A stretch of 44,009 bases of DNA from an uncultured Clostridia bacterium (GTDB lineage: Bacteria > Bacillota > Clostridia > Christensenellales > Borkfalkiaceae): assembly GCA_944376455.1 (NCBI GenBank), contig CALWCO010000008.1:1-44009 (forward strand). The letters are read 5' to 3'. The translations under genes and the position numbers were made by a program. This document shows positions 27,422-34,834 of this stretch, one piece after another (within the stretch, counting starts at the first letter, position 1; each line of letters starts with the position of its first letter). The notes beneath the pieces were generated by a model. That model worked only from the letters and a program-made list of their open reading frames with translations, did no database searches and had not been told where the DNA came from.

Positions 27422-28492
27422 ATGCTGCATATAAAAATCAATTCCAAATATTGGGGAATCGTCTACATCGTCATTTCAGCCTTCTTTTTCGCCCTGATGA
27501 ATTTGTTCGTCAGCATGGCGGGGGACGTGCCCGTGATGCAGAAGGCGTTTTTTCGCAATATCGTCGCCTTGGTCCTTGCGTCCGTCATGCTGCTGAAAAA
27601 CCGCAGTGCCGTCCGCACGGGGAAGGGGCATGTCGGCGATCTTCTGATCCGCGCCGTTGCGGGGTCGGTCGGCGTGCTGTGCAATTTTTATGCCATCAGC
27701 AACATGAACATCGCCGACGCGTCCATTCTCAATAAACTTTCGCCCTTTTTCGCCATCATTTTTTCCTTTCTGTTATTGAAAGAAAAACCCGCCAAAACCG
27801 AATGGCTGGCGGTGGCAATCGCCTTCGTCGGCGCGCTCTTTGTCGTCAAGCCGTCTTTTTCTTCGGAAGCCCTTCCCGCCGCGGCGGGGGTGCTCGGCGG
27901 CCTGGGCGCGGGGGTGGCCTATACTTTCGTGCATAAAATGGGAAGGGCGGGCGTCAGCGGCAACCTGATCATCTTCGTCTTTTCGGTCGTTACCTGTCTG
28001 ATCACCTTTCCGTCCCTCTTTTTGGAGCCTTACTGCATGAGTTGGCATCAGTTGGGCGTTTTGCTCCTTGCGGGCGGTGCCGCCGCCGTCGGGCAGATTT
28101 TCATCACCAAGGCATATTCGAAATCTCCCGCAAAAGAGATCTCCGTTTACGATTATTCCATCGTCATTTTCACCGCACTTCTGGGCTTTTGTTTCCTGGG
28201 GGAAATTCCGGACGGTTGGAGCGTTCTCGGCTATTGCGTCATCATTTTCGCCGCGGTGGGCAATTGGTATATGGCTTTGCGTCGAGAAAGACGGAAAGAA
28301 AGATCGGAACAAAAAGCGGAAGCGTTGTCCGATGTCGGGGGGATAACGGGGGATTTGCCTGCAGAGCGGGAAGAAAACAGTGATCCTCCCGCGGAGAAAA
28401 CCGAGCCTTCGGCAGAGAAGCCCGAGCCGACGCCCCCTTTGGCGGGAACGGAAAATTCTCTTTCCATCGAGTCGAAAGAGAAAGAAAAATAA
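27422..28492 (+). CDS. DMT-superfamily (EamA) transporter
   Basis: A 356-aa membrane protein with two EamA repeats and about ten transmembrane helices, typical of drug/metabolite exporters or small-metabolite permeases. The N-terminal half (YWGIVYIVISAFFFALMNLFVS to ALFVVKPSF) and C-terminal half (GVLGGLGAGVAYTFVHKM to VGNWYMALRRE) each form one EamA unit. The last 65 or so residues are a hydrophilic Glu/Pro-rich cytoplasmic tail, an extension beyond the usual family end. I choose ATG 27422 because it sits just before the first helix; its SD is weak. A strong terminator follows. The substrate is unknown. Confidence 0.87.
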   Translation: MLHIKINSKYWGIVYIVISAFFFALMNLFVSMAGDVPVMQKAFFRNIVALVLASVMLLKNRSAVRTGKGHVGDLLIRAVAGSVGVLCNFYAISNMNIADASILNKLSPFFAIIFSFLLLKEKPAKTEWLAVAIAFVGALFVVKPSFSSEALPAAAGVLGGLGAGVAYTFVHKMGRAGVSGNLIIFVFSVVTCLITFPSLFLEPYCMSWHQLGVLLLAGGAAAVGQIFITKAYSKSPAKEISVYDYSIVIFTALLGFCFLGEIPDGWSVLGYCVIIFAAVGNWYMALRRERRKERSEQKAEALSDVGGITGDLPAEREENSDPPAEKTEPSAEKPEPTPPLAGTENSLSIESKEKEK

Positions 28493-28509
28493 ATCAGGAA
28501 TATACGCCA

Positions 28510-28550
28510 GAGGGGCGCACCGGAAATCTCCGGGGCGCCCCTCCGTTTTT
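28510..28550 (+). terminator. Rho-independent terminator after the DMT transporter
   Basis: GAGGGGCGC pairs with GCGCCCCTC, with an inner CCGGA/TCCGG around AATC, then CGTTTTT. Confidence 0.88.
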
Positions 28551-28657
28551 ATAGGTTAGAAAAGTGTGTAGACAAAATAAAAGTGCAAAATTGTGGTGAT
28601 GTTGTTGTGCGTTGAATTTCGTTTAAAGAGTTCGATTCGTCCGCAGATGCGTTGTTT

Positions 28658-28750
28658 TTACTTTCTCTTGGGTGTGTTCTTGGTCGAGCTTCCCAGCTTG
28701 TTGATAGGGAAGATAGACCCGGACGCCTTTCTGGCAAAAAGACTGATCAT
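28658..28750 (-). CDS. Putative 30-aa basic peptide, divergent to the AraC gene
   Basis: A minus-strand ORF starting at 28750 (MISLFARKASG..., ending NTPKRK), stop at 28658-28660. It has a perfect GGAGGT SD (28758-28763) 7 nt upstream and a TATAAT -10 (28799-28804) with an expected leader of about 40 nt. The peptide has seven Lys/Arg and no acidic residue. I recognise no family. Opposite-frame ORFs in this stretch have no SD. The SD plus promoter context make it the best coding candidate in the 646-nt gap between the transporter and the AraC regulator, but expression is unproven. Confidence 0.5.
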   Translation of the reverse strand: MISLFARKASGSIFPINKLGSSTKNTPKRK

Positions 28751-28787
28751 GATCTTTACCTCCGTTATGCGTATTTGTTTTTTGCAC

Positions 28788-28828
28788 TTGACAATAACAT
28801 TATATTATTCTTAAAAATAAAATTCTAA
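28788..28828. promoter_or_regulatory. Overlapping divergent promoter elements
   Basis: Minus strand: TATAAT at 28799-28804 with only a weak -35 near 28822-28828. Plus strand: a perfect TTGACA at 28788-28793, followed after 17 nt by the poor -10 TTAAAA. The 28800-28860 stretch is almost pure A/T. Confidence 0.45.
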
Positions 28829-28846
28829 TATTATATATCATAATAT

Positions 28847-28868
28847 ATAACAATATTCTGCCATATTG
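28847..28868 (+). promoter_or_regulatory. 22-bp repeat, copy 1 (possible AraC-type operator)
   Basis: Begins ATAACAATATTCTGC and ends CATATTG. It matches 29067-29088 at 19 of 22 positions, exactly 220 bp apart (about 21 helical turns), and lies 55-76 nt upstream of the predicted start of the minus-strand ORF. Confidence 0.5.
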
Positions 28869-29010
28869 CGGCGAATCGTGCTGAAAGTTGAAAAAATCTG
28901 TCCATTCCTGAAAAATTTTTTCGTAAGACAAGCTTCGGATGTTTTTTTCGGGCGTGGAAAAATAAGTTTCCGTCGGGTTGGCAAAGGAAGGTCTTTTTTT
29001 GGGAAAGAGC

Positions 29011-29039
29011 TTGACTTTGCGGATAAAAAAGGATATACT
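29011..29039 (+). promoter_or_regulatory. Sigma-A promoter of the AraC-family gene
   Basis: TTGACT (29011-29016), 17-nt spacer, TATACT (29034-29039). Predicted start about 29046, giving a 93-nt leader that contains the second 22-bp repeat. Confidence 0.8.
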
Positions 29040-29066
29040 GTAATAGAACAATTTTGAGGGGCAAAA

Positions 29067-29088
29067 ATAACAAAATTCTGCTATATTC
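29067..29088 (+). promoter_or_regulatory. 22-bp repeat, copy 2 (possible AraC-type operator)
   Basis: Begins ATAACAAAATTCTGC and ends TATATTC, near-identical to 28847-28868. It lies about 21-42 nt downstream of the predicted araC transcript start, a position suited to autorepression. Confidence 0.5.
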
Positions 29089-29138
29089 GATTTCATCTTG
29101 ATAGTGGTCGGGTATAAGCAAGAAGGGGGAAGAATTAT

Positions 29139-30014
29139 ATGGAAAGCAGGGAACTTCTGGAAAAGAAACAGCACGGCAACGCCATGCGGCCGTTTGCGAA
29201 ATACGGCACGGTTTTTGACGATAACCTGACGAATTATCCCATGCACTGGCATGAAGAGATGGAAGTCATCCGCGTGCAGGCGGGCAGGGGCTTGGTGTTC
29301 ATCGACGGAAAAAAACTTGAAGTAAAACAAGGGGATATCCTCGTGGTCAATCCTTATCTCCTGCATTCCGTCGCGAGGCTGGATGATGAAGTCATGTCCA
29401 TCGAATCGGTCGTTTTCAATTTGCGTATGCTGGAATCTTCCATTGCCGATGCCTGCACGGTAAAATATTTGGCGCCGCTCATCAACCGCACCCATCTTTG
29501 CGCGCGCATCATTTCCACCGAACATCCCGATTACAGTGTGTTCAACGAGAATATGACCACGCTTTTAATGGCGTGCAACGACAGGCAGGAGGGGTATGAG
29601 CTCGCCGTCAAGGCAAACCTCATGTGGCTTTTCTATCACTTTTATAATAAGGGGCTGGTGCGGCGCAAGACCGTGGAGGATGAGGAAAAGTATTCGGGTG
29701 TACTCAAAACCGCGCTCGATTATATTCAAAAGCATGTCTCCGAGCCTTTGACCGTGGCGGATATTGCAGCGACCTGCGGCTACAGCGAAACGTATATGAT
29801 GAAACTTTTCAAAAAGATGACGGGTTATACCTGCGTGGAATATGTCAATTCCTATCGGCTCAAGGAATGCGCTGAACGGCTTTTGAGCAGTAAGGATAAA
29901 ATTTTGGATATTGCCTATGAATACGGGTTCAACAATATTTCTTATTTCAACTTACAGTTCAAAAAAGTATATGGCATGACGCCTAAGGAATACCGTGCGC
30001 TGAAAGGTCGGTGA
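29139..30014 (+). CDS. AraC-family transcription regulator (cupin sensor)
   Basis: A 291-aa regulator. The N-terminal cupin-like ligand domain (about 20-150) includes YPMHWHEEMEV and DILVVNPYLLHSV. The C-terminal double helix-turn-helix (about 190-288) includes VADIAATCGYSETYMMKLFKKMTG and ILDIAYEYGFNNISYFNLQFKKVYGMTPKEYR. Regulators of this build usually respond to sugars or oligosaccharides. It is followed by a GH16 beta-glucanase and a carbohydrate-binding lipoprotein, and preceded by repeats that may be its own binding sites. ATG 29139 has an agaaggggga SD. The terminator at 30116 ends the unit. Confidence 0.92.
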   Translation: MESRELLEKKQHGNAMRPFAKYGTVFDDNLTNYPMHWHEEMEVIRVQAGRGLVFIDGKKLEVKQGDILVVNPYLLHSVARLDDEVMSIESVVFNLRMLESSIADACTVKYLAPLINRTHLCARIISTEHPDYSVFNENMTTLLMACNDRQEGYELAVKANLMWLFYHFYNKGLVRRKTVEDEEKYSGVLKTALDYIQKHVSEPLTVADIAATCGYSETYMMKLFKKMTGYTCVEYVNSYRLKECAERLLSSKDKILDIAYEYGFNNISYFNLQFKKVYGMTPKEYRALKGR

Positions 30015-30074
30015 GAAAGAGTAGTGCGATTGGTGGTATGGCATAAAGAGCGTTATTTTTTAGGGTTAAAATTT

Positions 30075-30103
30075 TTGACAATTTGCAGTATTATTTGTAT
30101 ATG
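30075..30103 (+). promoter_or_regulatory. Promoter firing directly into a terminator
   Basis: TTGACA (30075-30080), 17-nt spacer, TATATG (30098-30103). The predicted start (about 30110) is 6 nt before the terminator stem, so any transcript would be only about 50 nt. Confidence 0.45.
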
Positions 30104-30115
30104 AAATGTTGCATG

Positions 30116-30167
30116 AAAGCGTGCCGCGGAAGACTGTTTTTACCGCGCGGTACGCTTTTTGTTTTTT
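30116..30167 (+). terminator. Strong rho-independent terminator
   Basis: AAAGCGTGCCGCGG pairs with the arm CCGCGCGGTACGCTTT (one wobble, one extra base), then TTTTTGTTTTTT. It ends the AraC unit and possibly a short RNA from 30110. Confidence 0.85.
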
Positions 30168-30502
30168 GTTGAAAAGTTTTTAGAAAGTCTCGCTTTTTTT
30201 ATTGCAATTCTTCCACAAATTTTATTTTTGTTTGGATACTATTTTTATATATTCGTATATTTTTATACTAAAAATAAAAACAGGTTATTGACGCATACAC
30301 ATAAATGGTGTAGTATAAGAAACGAAACAAGAAAAGGATGAGATCTGTTTTTTATAAAAATTACATAAAATTTGTTTTATATTGCAAAAATTGTAAATCA
30401 TCCTTCATCTTATCCTTTAAGTTTGCGTGCGGAAAGTTTTGCGCGGCCGACGTCGGCGGATAAAAACGGAAAAGGAAAACTATTTTTAAGGCGGAAAAAA
30501 GA
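30168..30502 (+). promoter_or_regulatory. AT-rich promoter and structured leader of the GH16 gene
   Basis: TTGACG (30288-30293), 17-nt spacer, TAGTAT (30311-30316) gives a start near 30323 and a leader of about 180 nt. In the leader AAAGGATGAGAT (30333-30344) pairs with ATCTTATCCTTT (30407-30418; one G.U), enclosing a smaller ATAAAA/TTTTAT hairpin. No gene is supported in 30015-30502; a 60-codon frame at 30159 has no SD and lies in terminator sequence. Confidence 0.5.
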
Positions 30503-31810
30503 ATGATATTTTTAAAAAAAACAGGGAAAAAAGAGCTGTGCTTGGTGGGTGCAGTGCTTTTTTTCTTCGTGTTTTTGCTGGGTGCCTGCGCCTCCCGCGT
30601 GGAGATCAGCCTCAACAAAAAGGAGCTTACCCTCGAGACGGGCGAAAGCTATCCCCTCGTGGCGGCCGTTTCGGACGGCAGTCAGGTCGCGTGGAGTTCG
30701 AGCGATGAGAACATCGTCTCCGTTTCTTCCGACGGAAGAGTAACGGGCGTGTCGCCGGGCAATGCGGTCGTAACGGCCAGTTGTTCCGTCGCGCTCGCGA
30801 CTTGCAAAGTCACGGTAATCCTCGGAGACGGAAACGACGACTCGTCCGGCGACAGTTCAGGCAGTGACAGCTCGGGCGGCGACGGTTCGGGCAGTGACAG
30901 CTCGGGCGGCGACGGTTCGGGCAGTGACAGCTCGGGCGGCGACGGTTCGGGCAGTGACAGTTCGGGGAGTGACAGCTCGGGCGGCGACGGTTCGGGGAGT
31001 GATCTTCCGGGGAGCGATTTAGACCTGAGTCAGTTTGATCTATATTGGGCGGACGAATTTGAAGGCTCTTCGCTCGATCTGACGAAGTGGGGGTACCAGA
31101 CGGGTACACAGGACAATTATTACGGTACGCTTGGGCCCGCCTCGTGGGGCAACGATGAAAAGCAGTATTATACGGAAGATGCCGTCAAGGTCGAGAACGG
31201 TGCTCTGGTGATCACGGCGGAGAAACGGGACATGGGCGGCAGACAGTACACATCTGCACGTATTCTGACGCGGGATCTGGCGACTTTTACATACGGATAT
31301 TTCGAAGCGCGCATGAAGACGCCCGCATTGCCCGGTATGTGGCCGGCCTTCTGGATGTTGCCGCAACCGACCGATCACAGTTCTACAAACAATGTTTACG
31401 GCGGTTGGGCGGCGAACGGTGAAATCGACATCATGGAGGCCAAAGGGCGTTTGCAGAATGTCGTGGATACGACGTTGCATTTCGGCGGCGGGTGGCCGAA
31501 CAACACCTATCGCGGGGGCTCGTACACCATGCAGACAACCACGGAAGAGTGGCATACTTACGGCGTCGACTGGCGACCTGACAGTATGAGCTGGTATGTT
31601 GACGGTGTGAAAGTGTACGAATTGACGAGCGATGTCTGGTATTCGGAATCGGCTCCCGATAACGACAGGGCGCCCTTCGATCAGCCGTTCTATCTGCTGC
31701 TCAATCTTGCCGTCGGGGGGAGATATGACGGTCACGTTTCTCCGTCCGCATCGTTCACGTCGGCGTCCATGTACGTCGATTATGTCAGGGTATACAAGCA
31801 TAAGGCATAA
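30503..31810 (+). CDS. Surface lipoprotein beta-glucanase: BIG_2 + Ser/Gly/Asp linker + GH16
   Basis: A 435-aa extracellular lipoprotein. The signal peptide ends in lipobox LGAC (Cys29). A BIG_2 Ig-like domain spans about 32-107 (WSSSDENIVSVSSDGRVTGVSPG). A flexible Ser/Gly/Asp linker follows (about 113-175), encoded by perfect 30-bp tandem repeats. The C-terminal GH16 jelly roll (about 178-435) has the catalytic motif EIDIME (nucleophile Glu307, Asp309, acid/base Glu312) and the usual WPAFWMLP. GH16 enzymes with this beta-bulge motif are mostly laminarinases or lichenases; linkage specificity is not certain. ATG 30503 has an aaggcgg SD. The next gene is 77 nt downstream and may be co-transcribed. 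Confidence 0.93.
   Translation: MIFLKKTGKKELCLVGAVLFFFVFLLGACASRVEISLNKKELTLETGESYPLVAAVSDGSQVAWSSSDENIVSVSSDGRVTGVSPGNAVVTASCSVALATCKVTVILGDGNDDSSGDSSGSDSSGGDGSGSDSSGGDGSGSDSSGGDGSGSDSSGSDSSGGDGSGSDLPGSDLDLSQFDLYWADEFEGSSLDLTKWGYQTGTQDNYYGTLGPASWGNDEKQYYTEDAVKVENGALVITAEKRDMGGRQYTSARILTRDLATFTYGYFEARMKTPALPGMWPAFWMLPQPTDHSSTNNVYGGWAANGEIDIMEAKGRLQNVVDTTLHFGGGWPNNTYRGGSYTMQTTTEEWHTYGVDWRPDSMSWYVDGVKVYELTSDVWYSESAPDNDRAPFDQPFYLLLNLAVGGRYDGHVSPSASFTSASMYVDYVRVYKHKA
30871..30960 (+). repeat. Three perfect tandem 30-bp repeats in the GH16 linker
   Basis: The unit starting CTCGGGCGGCGACGGTTCGG and ending GCAGTGACAG repeats identically at 30871, 30901 and 30931, with degenerate half-copies on both sides (30850-31010). 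The 30-bp length keeps frame, so slippage would change linker length by 10 residues. Confidence 0.92.
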
Positions 31811-31887
31811 ATTGTTGCAGACAATCGGAAAAAACTTTTTCTGCATGGCAGGAAGTTTTAATAAAATTATTATAAGGAGCAAAATGT

Positions 31888-33591
31888 ATGAAGACAAAGA
31901 GAAGTTTACTGGCAATTCTCGCGTCCGTCTTTGTGATGAGCGTGGCCCTTCTGGCGTTTGCGGCCTGTAGCGATCCCGTTACGGTTGAAATTTCCCAGAC
32001 GACGGCCGAAACGATTGTCGGCGGAAGCGTAACGCTGACGGCAACGGCATCCGACGGGTCGGAGATCACCTGGTCGACGGACAACGACGATGTTGCCACC
32101 GTTCGCAACGGTCTGGTGCGCGGCGTCGGCGAGGGCACGGCCGTCATCACGGCTTCATCCGGCGATGCGAGCGCGACCTGCACGGTCACCGTCAGCACGG
32201 TCACCGTCACCATCACCCCGACGAGCGAAACCCTTGAATTGGGCGAAACGTTGCAATTGACGGCAAAGGCTTCGGATAACGGCGCGATCAGCTGGAGCAG
32301 CAGCGATGAAAAGGTCGCCACGGTCGACAGCAACGGCCTGGTGACGGGCGTCGGCGAAGGAACGGCCAACATCGTTGCCCGCCGCGGTTCGGCGGGCAGT
32401 GCGACCTGCGCCGTTACGGTGCAGTGGTCGGCAAAACCCGATGATTATTCCGAAATAACCGAGGGCGCGGAAACGGACGTCGCGCAAAAGCCGGATACAT
32501 ACATCTATTGGGCCGCCAAGGCCGAGTGGGGCATGACGACCGTCACGGTCGAGGAAGCCTGGGTCGGCGACGGCAAGGCGCACCTTACCTACAGCGGCAA
32601 CAACGGCAACGAGTGGTTCGGCATGCAGCTTTTCTATAAGAAGAGCGGATTGACGGAAGGGCAGGCGTACAAACTGACCTTCACGGTGGATTCCGAAGAG
32701 GCCGGTCAGATCACGGTCAACGGCACGGTCGTAACTTTGGAAGCCAAAAAGGGCAACCAGGTGGAAGTGTTCTATACCGAACCCGGCGCATCGTCGGCGT
32801 CCGTCTCCATTCAGATGGGCGTAGAGAGCGAAGGCCCCACGATCGCGGCCAACACGCTCGTGTTCTCTGCCTTCGAGTTTGAAGAAGTCGCCACGCAAAC
32901 CACCCTTTCCGTTCCCACGGCGGTATCCATTGAAGAGGGGGCTGTCACCATTACCGATGACGTGAACACCGAAGGTGTTGCCGATTATTCCCTCCAGTTC
33001 TGGAAGAACGGTGTGAGAGAATACGCTTATGCCGTGAATAAGACCGGTTTCACCATCGACGATACCTACATGGAAGACGGCGAGTATGAGGTGCGCGTCA
33101 TGGCAAATGCCGCAAACGTGTCCTATCAAAGCTCCGATCTTTCTGCGGCGCTGGCCACGTATACCGTTTCTCACGGTGCGTTGTCCTATGATATGCAGAG
33201 CAGCGTAGAAGATGCGAGCATCCTTGACAGATATTATTATTGGACGGAATTCAACGGCATCGCCGAGGCGCCTCATTATGAAAATGCAGGCTTCACGGTA
33301 ACGTTGGCAACGGGCGGCAACTGGTATTCCAATCAGATTTTCTACAAGGATAGCGGGTTGCTGTCGGGAGAAACCTATAATCTTTCCATGAAAATCAACG
33401 CTACCGTGGCGGGCTCCATCACCATCGCGGGAGAAGTGATCGAATTGAAGGTCGGCGACAACACTGTTAATCTGGAGAATAAGACGCAGGGCGCAAATTC
33501 CACGTTCTCCATCCAGTTCGGCGTCAACGGCGGTGCGGCTCTCGAGGAAGGCACGTTCGTGTTCTCGGAAATTTCCGTCACCGCGGCATAA
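31888..33591 (+). CDS. Multidomain carbohydrate-binding lipoprotein (2x BIG_2, two CBM-like domains)
   Basis: A 567-aa lipoprotein with lipobox FAAC (Cys27) and no catalytic motif seen. Two BIG_2 domains (about 30-103 and 105-187: WSTDNDDVATV..., WSSSDEKVATV...) form a stalk. Two homologous beta-sandwich modules follow (about 205-335 and 440-567), each with an aromatic-rich YWxxxxx start, an FYKxSGL motif and an IQFGV/IQMGV strand; they resemble CBM4/CBM9-type sugar-binding domains. An Fn3-like segment (about 345-425) separates them. The likely role is holding polysaccharide near the GH16 enzyme at the cell surface. The SD is ataaggag. No promoter is evident in the 77-nt gap, so co-transcription with the GH16 gene is likely. 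A terminator follows. Confidence 0.85.
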   Translation: MKTKRSLLAILASVFVMSVALLAFAACSDPVTVEISQTTAETIVGGSVTLTATASDGSEITWSTDNDDVATVRNGLVRGVGEGTAVITASSGDASATCTVTVSTVTVTITPTSETLELGETLQLTAKASDNGAISWSSSDEKVATVDSNGLVTGVGEGTANIVARRGSAGSATCAVTVQWSAKPDDYSEITEGAETDVAQKPDTYIYWAAKAEWGMTTVTVEEAWVGDGKAHLTYSGNNGNEWFGMQLFYKKSGLTEGQAYKLTFTVDSEEAGQITVNGTVVTLEAKKGNQVEVFYTEPGASSASVSIQMGVESEGPTIAANTLVFSAFEFEEVATQTTLSVPTAVSIEEGAVTITDDVNTEGVADYSLQFWKNGVREYAYAVNKTGFTIDDTYMEDGEYEVRVMANAANVSYQSSDLSAALATYTVSHGALSYDMQSSVEDASILDRYYYWTEFNGIAEAPHYENAGFTVTLATGGNWYSNQIFYKDSGLLSGETYNLSMKINATVAGSITIAGEVIELKVGDNTVNLENKTQGANSTFSIQFGVNGGAALEEGTFVFSEISVTAA

Positions 33592-33653
33592 GGATCCCGT
33601 TTTCGCAAAAGCGTCCGCGCATAAAATGTGCGGATAAATCAAGCAAATAAGGG

Positions 33654-33692
33654 CGGCGTTCCCGTACGGGAACGCCGTTCTTTTTATCTTTT
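33654..33692 (+). terminator. Rho-independent terminator after the GH16/CBM genes
   Basis: The palindrome CGGCGTTCCCG-TA-CGGGAACGCCG followed by TTCTTTTTATCTTTTTTT. A second small hairpin (TCCGCGCA/TGTGCGGA) lies at 33614-33634. Confidence 0.9.
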
Positions 33693-33744
33693 TTTGACCT
33701 TATAAAATTTTATTAAATTGGGTATTTTAATAATATCAAAATTG

Positions 33745-33753
33745 TGTTATACT
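33745..33753 (+). promoter_or_regulatory. Extended -10 promoter of the pyridoxamine kinase gene
   Basis: TGTTATACT, with a poor -35 (TTTTAA) 17 nt upstream in an AT-rich tract. Predicted start about 33760. Confidence 0.5.
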
Positions 33754-33794
33754 GAAAAGCGTAAAACAAATTTTATCCATCAGAGGTAGAAACA

Positions 33795-34628
33795 ATGGCA
33801 AAGACATCCAAAAAAATTCTGACGGTGCAGGATCTTTCCTGCGTGGGGCAGTGCTCGCTGACGGTGGCGTTGCCCATCCTTTCGGCGTTCGGACTGGAGA
33901 CGGGCGTTTTGCCCACGGCCATTCTGTCCGAGCATACCATGTTCAAGAACTTTACCTTTCTGGACTTGGCGCAGAACATGGAAAACACGTTGAAGAGCTG
34001 GGAGAGCGACGGACATCGCTTTGCGGCTTTTTATACGGGATATTTGGGAAAAAAGGAGCATTTCGGCATCGTGGAGCGCGCGATCGAGACCCTTTCGGAG
34101 CCGTCCGCGCCCGTGATCATCGATCCCGCTTTCGGCGACAACGGCAAGCTCTATCCGCTCTTTGACGAGGCGTATGTGGAGGGGATGCGCGAATACGTCT
34201 CCCATGCCGACGTCATTCTGCCCAACATCACGGAGGCGTGTTATCTCGCGGGCGTGCCGTATGCGTCGCACTTCGACCGCACGGCGGTCTGTGGGCTGAT
34301 GGCGGCATTGGCGCGGGGCGGCAACTATCACATCGTTCTGACGGGCGTGGAAGAAGAGGGAAAGATCGGTTTTGCGCACTATGACCCCGCGACGGGCAAA
34401 ACGGAGTTCTATTTTCGGGTACTGTTGGACGGCCGTTTCCACGGCACGGGGGATATTTTCGCCTCGGTGTTCACGGGCGCATACCTTGCGGGCAAGGATA
34501 TGTTCGAGGCGGCCAAAGCAGCCGCGGAATTCGTGGCGCTGGCGATTTCGGTCAACGACAAAGAGCATACCTATGGCGTGCAGTTCGAAAAGGAGCTTGC
34601 CGCCTTTGCGTTGCCTTATCTGCAATGA
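33795..34628 (+). CDS. Pyridoxamine/pyridoxal kinase (PdxY/PdxK-like)
   Basis: ATP-dependent kinase of the ribokinase fold that salvages B6 vitamers to PNP/PMP/PLP. The 277-aa product starts KILTVQDLSCVGQCSLTVALPILSAFG, typical of Firmicute pyridoxamine kinases, and has IIDPAFGDNGKLY, ILPNITEACYLAG and the anion-hole/catalytic motif HGTGDIFASV. Length fits the family. ATG 33795 has a cagaggt SD. It is monocistronic between terminators. The MocR/PdxR-type regulator at 22905-24272 could belong to the same B6 circuit, but nothing in the sequence proves it. Confidence 0.9.
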   Translation: MAKTSKKILTVQDLSCVGQCSLTVALPILSAFGLETGVLPTAILSEHTMFKNFTFLDLAQNMENTLKSWESDGHRFAAFYTGYLGKKEHFGIVERAIETLSEPSAPVIIDPAFGDNGKLYPLFDEAYVEGMREYVSHADVILPNITEACYLAGVPYASHFDRTAVCGLMAALARGGNYHIVLTGVEEEGKIGFAHYDPATGKTEFYFRVLLDGRFHGTGDIFASVFTGAYLAGKDMFEAAKAAAEFVALAISVNDKEHTYGVQFEKELAAFALPYLQ

Positions 34629-34713
34629 GCTGTCATTTCTTCGCGCGGGAACGGAGCGATGCCGTTCCCGCGCGCATGAATGAAAAAATATCGACCTGAA
34701 AAAATACGTCAGA
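34629..34713 (+). other. Intergenic region with a 13-bp hairpin
   Basis: CGCGCGGGAACGG pairs with CCGTTCCCGCGCG (34642-34674, 7-nt loop) directly after the kinase stop, without a U-tract. No gene is seen in 34629-34928. Confidence 0.6.
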
Positions 34714-34741
34714 AAGAACGGATGAGCCTCCGTTCTTTTTT
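34714..34741 (+). terminator. Rho-independent terminator after the kinase
   Basis: AAGAACGGA pairs with TCCGTTCTT (loop TGAGCC), running into TTTTTT. Confidence 0.85.
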
Positions 34742-34744
34742 GTT

Positions 34745-34764
34745 CCGATCGGTTTCCCGATCGG
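34745..34764. repeat. Tandem CCGATCGG palindromes
   Basis: CCGATCGG-TTTC-CCGATCGG, two self-complementary octamers with a 12-bp period about 70 bp upstream of the yfhO promoter. It is a possible operator, or part of the preceding terminator region. Confidence 0.45.
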
Positions 34765-34834
34765 TTTTCCGCTTCGGCTTTGGGAATTTGCGGCTGAATT
34801 ATGGCACAACCTTGTCCGTTCCTTTTCGCGCCGA

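Noticed and set aside
30200-30225. A third copy of the 22-bp AraC-region repeat near the GH16 promoter (gcaattcttccacaaat)
   Set aside because: Only a little over half the positions match; not above what AT-rich sequence gives by chance.
30159-30341. 60-codon hydrophobic frame after the AraC terminator
   Set aside because: TTG start inside the terminator U-tract, no SD, composition reflects AT-rich DNA.
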